Source of the DNA: Bursaphelenchus xylophilus
Taxonomy: Eukaryota > Nematoda > Chromadorea > Rhabditida > Aphelenchoididae
Direction: 5' to 3'
Length of the DNA: 64,000 nucleotides
Assembly (NCBI GenBank): GCA_904066235.2
Contig: CAJFCV020000001.1
Location: 14,627,291 to 14,691,290 of the forward strand
In this document: one piece after another, positions 1 through 12,369 of the stretch
Numbering within the stretch: the first letter of the stretch is position 1
How the letters are laid out: every line of letters begins with the position of its first letter
Translations under genes and position numbers: made by a program
The notes under the pieces: model-generated
The model's input: only the letters and a program-made list of their open reading frames with translations
Databases searched by the model: none
What the model was told of the DNA's origin: nothing

Positions 1-2389
1 GTCCGTCAGGAGGCGGATGTAGAGATCGTCGGCGTTGAAGAACCATTTGTGCAGGTCCTTGATGGCCACGAAGATGCACAGGATCATGTCGTGGCGCAGG
101 AACTCCACGCGCAACAGGCTCAGCCACTGCGCCAGCTGGTGGCGTCCGATGGTTTCGCGGAAGCTGGAAAAATCCAAAAATTACAGTAACCCGTTATGAA
201 TTCTGCAGCTCAAAGTTGTAAAAATTAATTAACATGCTTTTATCTGCATTCCACAATATCAACTTGACCAATTTTCTGTAAAATTCCAGAGTTATCAGCA
301 ATTATATTACTCTAGACACCCAACTATAAAAATCGAAAAATTACAGTAACCCGTTATGAATTCTGCTGCTCAAAGGTGCTAAAATTAATCAACATTCCTT
401 TATTTGTATTCTACAACATCAATTTGATTAAGTTTCTGCAAAATTCCAGAGTTATCGGCAATTATATTACTCTAGACACCCTAAATATAAAAATCTCAAA
501 ATTACAGTAACGCATCAAAAATTCCGCAGCTCAAAGCTTCTAAAATTAATTAACACGCTTTTATCTACACTCTACAACATCAATTTGATTAAATTTGTGT
601 AAAATTCCAGAGTTATCGGCAATTATATTACTCTAGACACCCAACTATAAAAATCGAAAAATTGCAGTAACCCATCACGAATTCTGCTGCTCAAAGGTGC
701 TAAAATTAATCAACATTCTTTTATTTGTATTCTACAAAATCAATTTGCATTAATTTCTGCAAAAAATGAGTTATCGGCAATTATATTACTCTAGACACCC
801 TAAATATAAAAATCTCAAAATTACAGTAACCCACAAACATTTTTTCAATAAAAATCATTAAAAAACACCGATCATGCCTCTCTTTACATTATTAGCCATC
901 AACTTCCGCAATCTTTCCAAAATTTCCCGAGATATCAGCAATTATATTGTCTTAGGTATCAAGTACAATATCACTGCAAAAAAATCAAAATTTCAATTCA
1001 ATTCCTTTCTTACCACAAATTTCAGAGTCTATTATACCTTTATGATTATAAAATTCCCGTCTATCCACCTATTTTCGCCAACCCTGACACTTTTTATCTT
1101 CTCCATGCCTTCAACCCAAAAAACTTACAACAAAACCCTGGCGGCAGTGTGATAAAAGGTTTGCAAAGCGACCCTCGACCTTCTAAAGGCCACATCTCCA
1201 GTTTCGGTTGGGTCTTCCATGACTCGAATGGCGGCTTCGATGAGGCCCACCGAAAAATGGCAGAGACTTTGGGGATGGAGACGTTGAAAGAAGTCGACGA
1301 CCCTGGTATCATTGGAAACGAAGGACCGGAAGCAGGTCAGGGCCCTCAACGGGACCTGACACAGGTCCTCGGCGCACACAATGGGGATGAAAAGGTCGAG
1401 GTCCATCAGGAAAACTTGGTTTTGCAGCTTCGGGACCACGATTTTCCCGCCATTATCGCCCGAATAGATGTACGTTTCGTTCATGTTGAGGACGTGCGGT
1501 GGGAATACGTTCTTTTCCACATATTGGAGCATCGACATGCGCCAGCCCGACCGCTCTTCGCTGCTGCGGATCAGGTTTTGGCTGGTCTGCGGGTTGCAGG
1601 ATTGGCACCAGGACCGGCCGTTGCTCACCCACTGTTTGATCTGGTTCTTGTTCGTCGACGGAGCGGGATGCCCGCACGCCATCAGGGTTGGGGGAAGACG
1701 ATGGGAGCGCAGGGAGCCGAGCCCAAGACTTGAACATCTGAAATCTCATGGATAACATGAAAAAAAGGCCTCGTTCTGGTCAAAAATGACGTTCAAAACC
1801 AGAGCCATGGCTTTCAAACAACATTTATTCCATTTTCTTCCATTTCCCATCAAAACTTCCTTCAACTTTACCTAAAATTTCAACAAAAAAACAAAAAATT
1901 ATATTACCCTACCTGAGATTATATTGGATGGCTTCATCTTCCACTTCCTCCTCTTCATCGTCCTTATCCGACACCTCGACTATTCCGTGTTCGGAGGGAG
2001 ATCGCTCGGGGCTTCCGTTTTGGCCGATGCATGCCTCCAGCCAGGAGCTTGCACTAGACGGAGGAGGGCTAGTGCTGCGTGTGGAGCCGTCGGCGCTGTT
2101 TTCTGCGTTTCCAGAGACCTCTGAAATTTCATTCGCCGTTATAATCCAGCCTTTCCGAACTTCTTACATTCAAAAACGGCGTTTTTAGACGCAAAAATAT
2201 ATTGTTTTAGGTGCTCTCTCGACAAAATTTTAATTTTTTGCTTATTTTTCTCAAAATTATGCAACACTACTCCCCCCAAGGAGAGAATAGACCTTGTTCT
2301 TCATGTTGGACCTAAATTTCAACAAGAAAAAATCAAAATTCGAGCTCACCGTTGTTATCCATAGAGGCCTGCCCATTATCCTGCGACAT
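1..2389 (-). CDS. Unrecognised multi-exon protein, N-terminal part (runs off left edge)
   Basis: Four exons join in phase: 2350-2389, 1913-2120, 1129-1737 and 163 to beyond 1, giving 340 codons with no stop. The start is the ATG at 2389 (MSQDNGQ...), placed just after an acceptor-like TTTTCAG, so the message may be trans-spliced. An upstream ATG at that site reads straight into TGA. Residues 14-80 are Ser/Pro/acid-rich and probably disordered. About residue 100 a Cys/His cluster (ACGHPAPS ... WCQSCN) could bind zinc. The rest is helical and Leu-rich, resembling armadillo/HEAT-type repeats (for example VPLRALTCFRSFVSNDTR). I do not recognise the family. Exon structure is well supported by consistent phases (1, 2, 2); function is unknown. 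Intron 3 (164-1128) is a tandem repeat array. Confidence 0.7.
181..860. repeat. Tandem array, about 160-bp unit, inside an intron
   Basis: The phrase TTACAGTAAC (or a one-base variant) recurs at 181, 341, 502, 662 and 821, a period of 159-161 bp, for a little over four units. Each unit carries one ATTATATTACTCTAGACACC block, a member of a motif family dispersed through the window. Unit divergence is modest. The array makes up most of intron 3 of the unrecognised minus-strand gene. Confidence 0.9.
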
Positions 2390-2651
2390 CACATAGGCTG
2401 AAAATCAAAGCTCAATTATCGCTTCATACAACCCGATCCACATAATGTACGTAATCTCGCGCAAATTAGCCAAAAATATCCGCAAAAATGAAAGGAAACA
2501 GCGGAAATTATCAAACCCCCCAATAAAATATTGACATTGTGTCGAACAAGTGGACATTTCGCCGGGTAAACAAGAAAAAATGAATAAAACTTTATACATG
2601 AGTGTTTGAAAATACAATATTAGAAGTTTTAGTACTCGTAGGTGGTTCTAG
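2390..2651. other. Short spacer between SCAPER 3' end and the next minus-strand gene
   Basis: About 260 bp separate the SCAPER stop from the start of the downstream minus-strand gene. No feature is evident beyond a short unsupported reading frame. The closeness and shared strand would allow co-transcription as a nematode operon, but no diagnostic element is visible. Confidence 0.3.
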
Positions 2652-5600
2652 TTATCCGCTAAAAAAGGTTAACATCGGTTCGAGCTGCTCCGGTGCCAGA
2701 AATCGCAGGTTTTCCACGCCGTCCAGGAGGGGTTTCTTGATCAGGCGCTGAAACATGAAAATTATAGTGATTCCAATGCCCAAATCGCTCATTTTTTACA
2801 TGAAACTATCAAAATCTCCGAAATTTTCGAATTTTTTTCGAAATTTTCCAAAATTCCAGAAAATCCGTCATCCCGATAGCTGAAACAACATTCAAATCAA
2901 ACCAACCGTTGTGAATTTTTTCACACCTTGTAAGAAAAGCCTGTGAATCAAAAATCTTCAAATTTTATTTTGTATATCGTAAAATTAAATGTGTCATGAT
3001 GACGGATTTTATGGAATCTTTTAAAAATCTCTGTCATCATAACTCAAAAACATTTTACTGTTTGTCAAATACCATTACAGCTCAAATCAAACGCAAATTC
3101 ATAAAATCAACACATTTTCCCGCCTCTCAACTTTTCTGATATTATACAGGGTGGGCCACTCGAAACGGGTAAGTTTTTTCTTTGGATTTCTCCGCGGAGA
3201 CTCCGCCGATTTTCCCGAAATTTAGATTTTTCTGCAGCTGAGACCCGCCATTTTTAACCGGTTGAATTTCAAAAAAATATATTTTGAATTGACCTTTCTA
3301 TGCCTTCCCAAAGTTTCGAAGAATTATTTTCGGGCCGAAACCGCTAAAACTTGGAAAATTTTTGGAATGATTTCGAAAACTTGGTCATTTTTTCGAGTTT
3401 TTGGGTGAAATTTTCTAAGTTTTACCTCAGGTAACCATAAAATATTGTCGTAAAAACAATTTTATTTAACGACCTGATTATTAATATTTCTATCTGAGTC
3501 TGAAATGCCCATTTCCTCTCGCAGCACAAACTTGTAGGAGCTTTGAGAGTCATGAGAGTCGTGAACAGCTCGAATTGCAGATCGTGAACATCGTCTATCT
3601 TTAATCGGGCTGGGCTCCAAGCTTCAATGACTTGGAGCTGGGGCTCGTTGCCAATTGTGTGGACTTTTGCAATCTTTTTGAAATCTTTTTTTTTGAATGT
3701 TCGTGCCCTAATGGTAATACAAACAACCCTCTTGTGGCTTTCAACTTGCTTTAAACAAGTTTAAGGCGAGCACTAGCAACTTTTTACTCCGCGATTTCCC
3801 CCAAAAAAAGCCAAAAATTTTCCAAGTCCGAGAAAGTCAATTGAAAATCATTTCAAAAATTTTCAAAGTTTTAGCGGTTTCGGCTCGAAAATAATTCCTC
3901 AAAACTTTGGGAAGGCATAGAAAGGTCAATTCAAAATATATTTTTTTCAAATTCAACCGGTTAAAAATGGCGGGTCTCAGCTACAGAAAAATCTAAATTT
4001 CGGGAAAATCGGCGGAGTCTCCGCGGAGAAATCCAAAGAAAAAACTTACCCGTTTCGAGTGGCCCACCCTGTACTAGACATCTGATCCCGAAAATCGTTT
4101 ACCTTTAAGAACGCCGTAAACCAGGAGACATCCACATCATTCCGGATGAGTCTGAGGGCTTTGGGGTTGTGGTGAGTGACTAGCAAAAGGCTGACGAGGA
4201 TCGAGTACCGTAGTTCCGGCGGTTGAAAGATCTTACTGTAGAGGTGGGCCAGCTCCTTCGCGACGCTCTTCTCCCAGCCCAGCAGACAAAATACGCGGAA
4301 ATGGGGCTGGAGTGAGGTCAGCGCGGCCAGTCCGAAGCCGATTGCACGCAGCGCCGGGGTTGAGATCTCTTGGCCGGAGGGCAAATTCCACAAAAGGGTG
4401 CGGAAAATGAAGGCCATTTTGATGGCGGCCTTTGGGTTTGCGGTCAGTTCGTGGTGGATTTGGGTTTCCAGCAGGTTTTTGGACCAGAACGTGTTCCAAA
4501 AGTCCACCACCATCAAAAGACCTTGTTTTAGGGGATCTGGGATTTCGGAGATGCCTTTATCGTTCAAATGGACCACTTGTTCATACGTTGACGATATTAG
4601 ACCATTCATTACGTTAGCCATGTTCGCTTGGGGGCTAAAATACAACAAATTTATAGTTGAAAATCTCAAAATTAAAATTTTTTAAAAATCTCAAAAATCA
4701 TCAAAAATAACATACTAAAATAAAGTAAAACTCAGCTAAAACAATTTATTACACCCATACTAACCTAGTACGACCTTATTTCCTCAATTTTTCACCTTTT
4801 CCGACATCCAGAACACAATGCCAAAATTGGCGGGAATTCAAATTTTTGAAACCCAAAACTCAATACACCAAAAGCGAATGTCACAAACTATATTTTACAG
4901 CCATATTAGCCATAAACAACCCTCCGAAACTCTTTTTTCTATCAAAAATCCAAAAAATTACATTCCACTACCTACTTTTGATTGCATTGCAGCAAAAACT
5001 GAAAGAATCTTGCGGCCAACTTCACGGGGATGACTTTTACTCCATTAATCTCCACTTCCTCTCTCGGATCGTTGAAACATTTGCAGATTACCGCGGAAAT
5101 ATTGCACTTGACGGCCAATTCATTGAAAAGTTGAATTCTTTCGAACAATCCAAAATCTTTTTTCATATTCTTCAGTAGGACGCCCCAGAAGGAGTCCAAA
5201 AAGTTCAATAACCATAACGTGGGCTCGGGGAGGTTGTTTGAGAGGATTTGCAGGACATGGATAACATCAGCGGTGCAAATGAATTCGAGTTTCTGCTGCT
5301 CGGTGTAATACAATGCCGTCAGGAGATTAGCCAGCTTGCAGATGATCCTAAACCGCTTGTTTTTCGAGAGAAGATAGGGTTAAAAATAGCAAAAATTGCA
5401 ATTTCCGTAAAAAAAATTTTTGGTCTCAGGACGAAAACCTGAAAATTTTTTGGGCAAAAATCGTAAAAAGGCAGTCTATATGTCACATGGCACATAATGG
5501 AATCATGTTTTTATTTAATTTCAAAAATTTTCAAAATCAATTTTGGGTACCACCACGAAAACTTGAATTGACGTTTTTTGCCAAAAAATGATTACAATTT

Positions 5601-8600
5601 TCTTCCTTGCTCTCTCAGCAATGATAATCAGCATAAAAAATCCCTTTTATTCAATTTCCAACATTTCCAAAATCAATTTTGGGTCCCATCACGAAAACTT
5701 GAATTGTCGTTTTTTGCCCCAAAATGATTACAATTTTCTTCCTTGCTGTCCCAGAAGTCATAATCAACAAAAAAAACCATCCCTTTTATTCAATTTCAAA
5801 AATTTTCAAAATCAATTTTGGGTCCCACCACGAAAACTTGAATTGTCATTTTTTGCCCCAAAATGATTAGAATTTTCTCCCTTGCTCTCTCAGCAATCAT
5901 AATCAACATAAAAACAATCCTTTTTATCACAAAATCAGCCTTACTTGTCAATTTTCATCAGCCTTCCACTGTTCAGCGCCGAAATCTTTCCCAGTGTCGC
6001 CGAGAGGGCTGATTTCAGCTCTGGAGCCAGTTTATTCTTCTCTGCTTCCTTTCGCTTTCTGAACGCTCGTTTCCATTCATTTATTTCGTTGTCCAGACTC
6101 GAAATATTCTCCATTTCACTCAAAATCCCCGCCGAGATCTCTTGAAATTGAGAAATCAGCTTCGAATTGCTGGCTTTCACCGATTCCAGCGGCTTCGACG
6201 TGGACATCAGCTTCTCCAAGACCTGTGAGACATCTGAGGTCGAATTTGAGGCGGGTTCATCCTCGATATTGCATTCAAAAATGCATTGTTCCACTTCATT
6301 TTGAAGGATATTGTAGTCAAAGTCGAATGGGTCCAAATTTCGGGCCCGACAATGGTCGGTGGACATGAAATGGGCGAGGATATCGAGACTGGTCGACATC
6401 TGAAAGTCATAAAACCTCAAAATTCGACGAACTTTTTCAATTTTTCGCCTAAAAAAAAATTTTTTGAAAGTCCAAAAACCAAAAAAAAATTTTTGCGGAT
6501 ACTGTAATTTTTAGTTACTACAAACAAGCACAAGCCTCCTAGCTTCAATATAAGCCGATAAACATTGGCTTCACTACATATTTCACTAATGTAAACTGAC
6601 TTTTTACCAAGTCCTTCCTCTAAATTCGTAATTTTTAAAAACATTTAGCCAAAAAATATCCCTACAAACTTGTAACAAATTCCAAATCAAATAAACTCAC
6701 CACTAATCCCTTTCCACATTCGCATCTCCATTTAGTACCACTAATTTTATCGGATGGGATGTCATCTTCTTTGGCGCCGAATGTAAAAGCTGACGAACAA
6801 GGTCGCTTCTGCTCTTCTGGAAACGGCTGGAGCAGCTTATTTTTCCTATTCATCTTCTTTTCAGCCTTTGATTTCTCCTTGGGCTTCTTTTCCGGCTAAA
6901 ACTTATATTATACTTGATATCACAAAAAAAATTTTCTGATGTATTAGATGAAACTGTCTTCAAATTACAGTTAAGGAGAGTGGAATTCATTTTTAAGGGA
7001 GTTATTTTTCTAATTTTGTCAGAAAAAGCAAATTCCGAAGCATAAAAACCTAAAAAATTTCAAAATTTCAAATCCATGTAAAAAGTTGAAAATTGGATGT
7101 AAATCCACAATTTTTTATTTCAATATCTTCTTTATCAATCCATCTGTGCACTAGAGTGAGATATCCTGCCCTTCTTGAATCATAAAATACAAAAATTTCA
7201 CTTTCAATTTTTGCAAAAACTGATGTCTAAAACAAGGTCCCAAATCTGTCTCACATACACAAATACCCAAAAACCAATACATACATCGCAACTTCATTCA
7301 TATTAACCTATTTTAAAACTCACTTCAACACCTTGAAGTTCGTTCTTCGCCGCCTTTTCGGCATTTCTTTTCCCATCCATAAGGCTTTGGACCCTATATT
7401 CCCGGTTCAATTCCTTCATCTGCAATCCATATTTTGCATTCTCTGCCTCCAGGGAATTAATAAAATTGACTTCGAGAACACGTTGATCCACATCCTTGGC
7501 CTGTTTCACGACCAGATCAATGTTTTTCTGGCGATTTTCGGCGGCCTTCTCCATCTTTTTCTGCAGATGAATCCGTTTTTTCTCGATCAATTCCATGCGT
7601 TTTCTGTTGATCTCTTCCACCTAAACTTCGAATATGCAATAATGATCAAAGGACTTACTCGAAAATGCAATTCGCGGAGTCTTTCGGCTTTGCGTTCGCG
7701 CAGATGGGCTCTCATTTCTTCGGCCTTTTGTTGGCGTTCAAGGATAACATCGACGTCATATTTCCTGAAACTCAAGGGGATTATTGCCAAATCAAAACTC
7801 TGAATGTCTTTCTAAGCCCTTATGTAATCTTCTGAGCGCCAAAAATATTAGTTTAGATTAAAAAATTTGCTATATTACACATGAGTTCAGTTGGTTAAAA
7901 ATTTTGATGAAACAGATGTTATAGGTCAAAATTCATAAAAAATTTTGTTACAACACATTCTACAACGCCTAAATACTAATTTTCGTCCAAATCATATAGC
8001 AACTCTACCAAAAATTTCGATTTTTTCAAAAATTTTGATTTTGTTATATTATCCATGGCAAATTTGCTCCTCAGATAATTTCCAGACGCTCTACAAAGCA
8101 GCTCAAGGCTCTAAAACCTTTCTGAGTCCCTCTTATACCCCTTTCAATTCCAAAACTTCTTTATTTTCCCCAAATTTCCTGGCAACTCACTTTTTTCTCA
8201 CCGGCGACAGTAACCGTTGATGTAATCTTGCCGTATCTCCGGGTTGTGGAAACTTTACTTCCTGATTTTTGACTTCAGGCTCATTGTTGATGTCCCACCT
8301 ATCCACGACCGCCTTCCATCGGCTTCCTTGGCTTCTTTCGAGATCGCTGAAATCCAAAATAATATTCTCATGGATCTGTTCGTCGATCGACGCGCTCTCT
8401 TCGTCCTCGATTTCTTTTTGCAGACTAGCTTCCTCATGAGCCAGGGACTCTTCCTCTTCAGTCAGGGCCTTCCATTCATCGTCATTGTTCAAATCCAGGA
8501 TTCCTTGGGGCTCGGATTTCGAATAATATCCCACTTGGGTCTTCAATGAGCACGAATCCGAGGTGTTTCGGTCTTCTTCATGAATTGATTCCAAGTTCGA

Positions 8601-10086
8601 CTCCATATTCTGCATATTGGTTGCATTTCCAAGAACGGGCATGCTCTTTCTCCGCAAAATAATATCTTTTTGCTTCCTTCTTTTGACCGTCAATTTTTCG
8701 GTAAGTAATTTCTTGTGTTGTTGCCAAAGCAATTGTCGAGAATAGGCGATTTTGGCCATACTGGACTTGGTTTGAGGGATGTCCATCGCACTTTTTGGCT
8801 GCGAAATTCGACCGCCATTATACTTGAGGGCTTCGTTTTCCTTGTTGTTTTTGGAGTAAAGAGGCGGGTATTTCTGCAAAAAAATCACTCAGAATACTTT
8901 ATTCCATTGAGGGGAAAATTTTTCAAATTTCACTAAAAAATTATATTACACTAGACACTCCCAATAAAAAAAGTCCCAAAAGATCATTTCGAATTGACAA
9001 AACACCTTTAGTTTTTAACCCAATTTTAAGCTCCTAGCCTCTCTGAACCTCAATAACATTCCATATTTTACTTACACTTGCTGGATTTCCATTAACATCC
9101 TCTCCATTTCCATTCGTCTTGACATCTCTAAACACCAATAAAATCAAAAAAACTTCAACATACTTTGATTTGCGATTTGGAACACCTTTCACTTCCCATG
9201 CCAACGCTTGTGGACGACTGAAATTATATTACACTTGATATAAATATAAAAAAATGGTTATGAAATGATGATGATGCAGGGATGTAAACCGCTTACTTCT
9301 CCAGATTCTCCCATTCTGCTTCCACTTTGATGGTTGAAATGAGTGCTTCAAAGTCTCTGACAGCATTGGTCAGGTACATCAGGGCTTCCTAAAGTAATAT
9401 CCATGTAAAATCAAATCTATTTGTTATTCCAATATATCGTAGTAGGTCGCACATGGCATAAACTTGTTATTTCTAGCCATTTTTCCCTTATCAAAACAAA
9501 AATTTTCCACTAAATCCATCTGATATTATACTTGATCCAGTATAATATAAAGCCGTCAATTTTATCCAACTTCCGTTCGTTTTAATCCATTATGAAGCTA
9601 ACTAATGGTCAGAGATTAAATTAATTTAGCACTCACGTAGTAAAGCTGCAAAAGTAAACAAGATTTCGAAAAGCGAAAAAAGAACCTCAAGGCCTATTGA
9701 AATGTCGGAATAACATGCAAAATTACTGTAAAGCATAAGGTTTACAGCACAATTTCTTGTCTATAATTAGTTTGTAGTTTGAATAGATTCAAAAAAACCT
9801 ATTATCCAAGTTTTTTTCGGACAAAAAAATCGTCATGAACAATATCAGCAACAAATGATAAAACAAGTCCACCCTCAACTCCATTTGAATTCAATTCCCA
9901 CCTAAACCAAATGCAATCAACCAAAAAGCATACCTGACATCCCAACACATTCCTTCTGGCCGCACAAATCTCATGCATCGAGTCGGTGGTATTCTTGAGC
10001 AACTGAATGTGTTCAGCCCATTGTCTGGCCTCATCCTGCTTCAAACCCACGTTGATTCCCATTCTTGGTGAGGTTTTACCCTCCAT
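2652..10086 (-). CDS. scaper: SCAPER homologue (S-phase cyclin A-associated protein in the ER)
   Basis: Twelve exons join in phase to 1,028 aa: 9934-10086, 9297-9388, 9164-9217, 9076-9127, 8191-8873, 7659-7764, 7324-7620, 6701-6895, 5945-6399, 4976-5347, 4103-4634 and 2652-2747. Family evidence: an N-terminal SCAPER_N-like segment (EALMYLTNAVRDFEALIS, then RPQALAWEVK), an acidic EEE-rich stretch with LTEEEESLAHEEASL, the LLSPVRKK junction, a charged coiled coil at about residues 345-480 containing VNFINSLEAENAK, a zinc-finger-like segment near residue 540 and an armadillo-like C-terminal half. Human SCAPER is longer (about 1,400 aa); the difference lies mainly in the N-terminus and coiled coil. 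The protein is known as an ER-associated cyclin A/CDK2 partner that affects cell-cycle progression and cilia. The start at 10086 is the first ATG in this frame after an in-frame TAA and follows a CTTTCAG acceptor. Confident on family. Confidence 0.85.
3147..4071. mobile_element. Non-autonomous TA-flanked TIR transposon in SCAPER intron 11
   Basis: The ends are perfect inverted repeats starting CAGGGTGGGCCACTCGAAAC and flanked by TA on both sides (3145-3146 and 4072-4073), as for Tc1/mariner insertions. The arms stay paired for roughly 300 bp (through the CCGCGGAGACTCCGCC block and AACCGGTTGAATTTC). The interior of about 300 bp has no long ORF, so the element must have moved with a transposase from elsewhere. 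It ends 31 bp inside the intron from the SCAPER exon 11 donor. Confidence 0.9.
5541..5860. repeat. Tandem array, about 137-bp unit, in SCAPER intron 9
   Basis: Three units begin TTTTGGGTNCCACCACGAAA at 5541, 5677 and 5816 (periods 136 and 139). The conserved core is the reverse complement of GTTTTCGTGGTGGGACCC, a motif that also seeds arrays in two polybromo introns, while the rest of the unit is unrelated to those. Confidence 0.85.
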
Positions 10087-10251
10087 CCATTACACCGGGA
10101 CCAATCTGAAAGCAATTCCGGCGTTTCTGGCACAAATTATATTACACATGGCACGGATGGGAAAACCCGAAGAATTGATGGGAATTTGGACAGGAACTTG
10201 TTGAAAACTGTCAAAACCAGGAAGATTGGGGTTTTTACTACATAATCCACA

Positions 10252-10500
10252 TTAAAGTAATTGAAAAAGCTGTGGTTTTACGTGTTCAAAAACCTTATCC
10301 ATCAAGCTGATAAGTGCCCAATATAATTTGCTCTCAAAACCATGAATTTCCAACAATTTTCGACCGGAAACCCCTGTTACAACAAATATCAATCCATATT
10401 CTTCGTATTTCTCTCCGCACACAATGGTAAAATCATGTGAATTGTGCAGAAATGTCCGTTCTTCTTCACTTTCCACGCCTCCAAATCTAGTTTTTCGCAA
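10252..10500 (-). CDS. Uncertain short reading frame upstream of SCAPER
   Basis: About 80 codons are open on the minus strand, ending in a stop at 10252, with protein-like composition (SEEERTFLHNSHDFTIVCGEKYEEYG, quoted in part). There is no ATG at its 5' end: the frame opens after a TAG. A possible acceptor (CCTAG or TTGCAG) lies upstream, so it could be a last exon of a small unidentified gene, but no first exon was found and no family is recognised. It could equally be chance coding in the spacer between SCAPER and rpl-24. Confidence 0.2.
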   Translation of the reverse strand: MRKTRFGGVESEEERTFLHNSHDFTIVCGEKYEEYGLIFVVTGVSGRKLLEIHGFESKLYWALISLMDKVFEHVKPQLFQLL

Positions 10501-10972
10501 ATTTCCCTAGGATTCTTCGAATTCCCCGAAGATCTACTGCAATATCGACACGATGCGAGTGCGAAAATGTTCAAAAATTTGGGAGAGAATGTCCACTAGG
10601 TGACCTTTCAACATTTTTGCGCCTTTTTTATATTTTTTTCGGCACGAGATTTTGTTTTTTGCTACTCGCTGCGTCCCACCACGATTTCCCTGATGAGCTG
10701 CGTGTTAGCCGCCAATACACGGTGCGCTCTTGTTTCTACGGTACTGCCGTTGGAGATTTTTTCGATTTTCTTTTTTGCATTTTTCCTCGAGGATTTTACA
10801 AGGTTTTACTGGAGTAAATTGTTGTTGTACAGTAACTTTATGTGTTCGTAAAATTTATATTGTTTTAGCGTTCGATGTGAAGTTTTGTCTTTGTCGAGTT
10901 TTTCGCGGTATTTTCTCGGATTTCTGAAAACTTTGAGTGGAGAAATTATTGAAATCGCTTGCAGGGACCACC
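10501..10972. promoter_or_regulatory. Region upstream of rpl-24, probable promoter and 5' UTR
   Basis: No convincing gene is present. The stretch is T-rich, with TTGCAG just before the rpl-24 start (10959-10964) that may serve as a trans-splice or 5' UTR acceptor. It also includes TATATTGTTTTAG (about 10858), a copy of the dispersed TATATT... motif family. Confidence 0.4.
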
Positions 10973-12340
10973 ATGAAGTTGGAAACCTGCTTTTACTCTG
11001 GTTACAAGATCCATCCCGGACACGGAAAGCGTCTTGTGCGCTCTGATGGAAAGGTAAATTTTGGTGTTTTGATTGATCTTTTTGGCGCTTAGGCTTGGAA
11101 CACACTACATTGAAGGTGTCCTTGCACTGTTTTACATGTTTTCAAGTGTTTTCGGGCCAGTTCTTGCCGATATTATCCATGAATAATATACTTCTGGAAA
11201 GTAACGGGAAGATCTTCAAATTTGTTGAAAAAGTGTAAAATATGATTGGAAGCCGTCTTCAAGACGTTGTAGAGCTAAAAGAGCCAGTTTATAAGCCCAT
11301 CTGAATGTATTATTGGTCTAATGAACTTAATATTCTTTCAGATCAACATCTACATCAGCAAGAAGGCCGAGCGATCGACCGGCATGAAGAGAAACCCCCG
11401 TGACATCCCATGGACCGTGCTCTACCGCAGAAAGCACAAGAAGGTAAACTTTGTTGCTTTTTTTGTTTTTGAGAAGTTTAGAGTTGAATTTGATGGAGAT
11501 TAGGGTTTGGAAGTACAAAATAGGGACTTATAATCATTTCTGGAAATCCAGAAGGCTTTTTTGTCTGCTTTGATTTTTGCATTGAGTGTTGGCAGCATAT
11601 TAGAGCCAGTGTTGGTGTAATTTAGCCAATATAGGTGTCGAATGTCTGCGAAATTGAAGTGGGTCTACGATCTCGGCCTTCATTATATGTGTTGTTCGTT
11701 TTAAAGCCCCAGACATTCATTTTAGACGTTATCAATGTATATTTTTATATCATCCTTGACTTTATTCTAATTTTTGGCGTTTTTCAGGGTCTACACGCTG
11801 ATGACAACACCACCAAGAAGCGCGTCAAGAGAACCGTCCAGGTCGCTAACCGCGCCATCGGTGATCTGTCGATCGAAGCCATCTTGGCAAAGAGAAACCA
11901 GAAACCCGAATTCAGACAGGCTCAGCGTGAACAAGCCGTGAAGGCAGCCAAGGAAGCCGCTAAGGCCCAGAAGAGCAAAAAGGAAAAGACAAAACAAGTA
12001 AGTTTTTGTAGAACTTGATCTTTTCGGGGTTTAGATAAAATTTTGGACGAAAATTGAAACTTTGGCAGCATATTAGAGCCTGAATTGGCAAATTAAAGTC
12101 AATTAAGGTGTCGAATGTCTGCAAAATAATTTTGGGTTGACGATCCCGGCCTTCATGTTGTGTGTTGTCCGTTTTAAATACCTGGACAGTTAAATTTGCA
12201 AATTAAGTCTAATTTAATGTGTAGTACAATATATAATGTTGTCCGTTTTGCAGGAGAAGGCCAAGGCCCCAGCTGCTCAGAAGCCTAAAGCCGCCAAGAC
12301 CGTGAAAGCGCAGGCCCCTCGTGTCGGTGGAAAGCGTTAA
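10973..12340 (+). CDS. rpl-24: 60S ribosomal protein L24 (eL24)
   Basis: Four exons (10973-11053, 11342-11443, 11788-11997, 12254-12340), all in phase 0, give 159 aa, the usual eL24 length. The start [20 protein letters not shown] is the conserved eL24 N-terminus, although the Cys pair typical of archaeal/zinc forms is reduced to one Cys. [27 protein letters not shown] and the C-terminal APRVGGKR are hallmark blocks. The product is a structural protein of the large subunit contacting the small subunit. The ATG lies in an ACCACCATGAAG context right after a TTGCAG acceptor. Introns 2 and 3 each carry a related 129-nt snoRNA-like segment. A poly(A) signal follows at 12370. Very confident. Confidence 0.97.
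11590..11718 (+). ncRNA. Candidate H/ACA snoRNA in rpl-24 intron 2
   Basis: This segment and one in intron 3 align over about 129 nt (GGCAGCATATTAGAGCC, GTGTCGAATGTCTGC, CGGCCTTCAT, CGTTTTAAA) while the flanking intron does not. The 5' half can fold with GCAGCATATT opposite GAATGTCTGC, an A-rich hinge follows, and an ACA lies three bases from the shared 3' edge (11713-11715). That fits the H/ACA layout and the habit of snoRNAs to sit in ribosomal-protein introns. The hinge does not match ANANNA exactly, so this is inference. Confidence 0.5.
12063..12191 (+). ncRNA. Candidate H/ACA snoRNA paralogue in rpl-24 intron 3
   Basis: This is the second copy of the 129-nt segment. It has the same start (GGCAGCATATTAGAGCC), the same hairpin arm GTGTCGAATGTCTGC, and here a hinge AAAATA that does match ANANNA. 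The second arm opens GGGT and closes ACCT, and an ACA box lies at 12186-12188, three bases before the end. Conservation limited to this block in two neighbouring introns argues for a functional RNA. Confidence 0.55.
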
Positions 12341-12369
12341 GTTGTTTCTGATAAACTTGTTTTCGACAA

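Noticed and set aside
1149..1733. Plus-strand frame of 194 codons
   Set aside because: It is the antisense shadow of exon 3 of the minus-strand gene, which has correct splice sites and phase.
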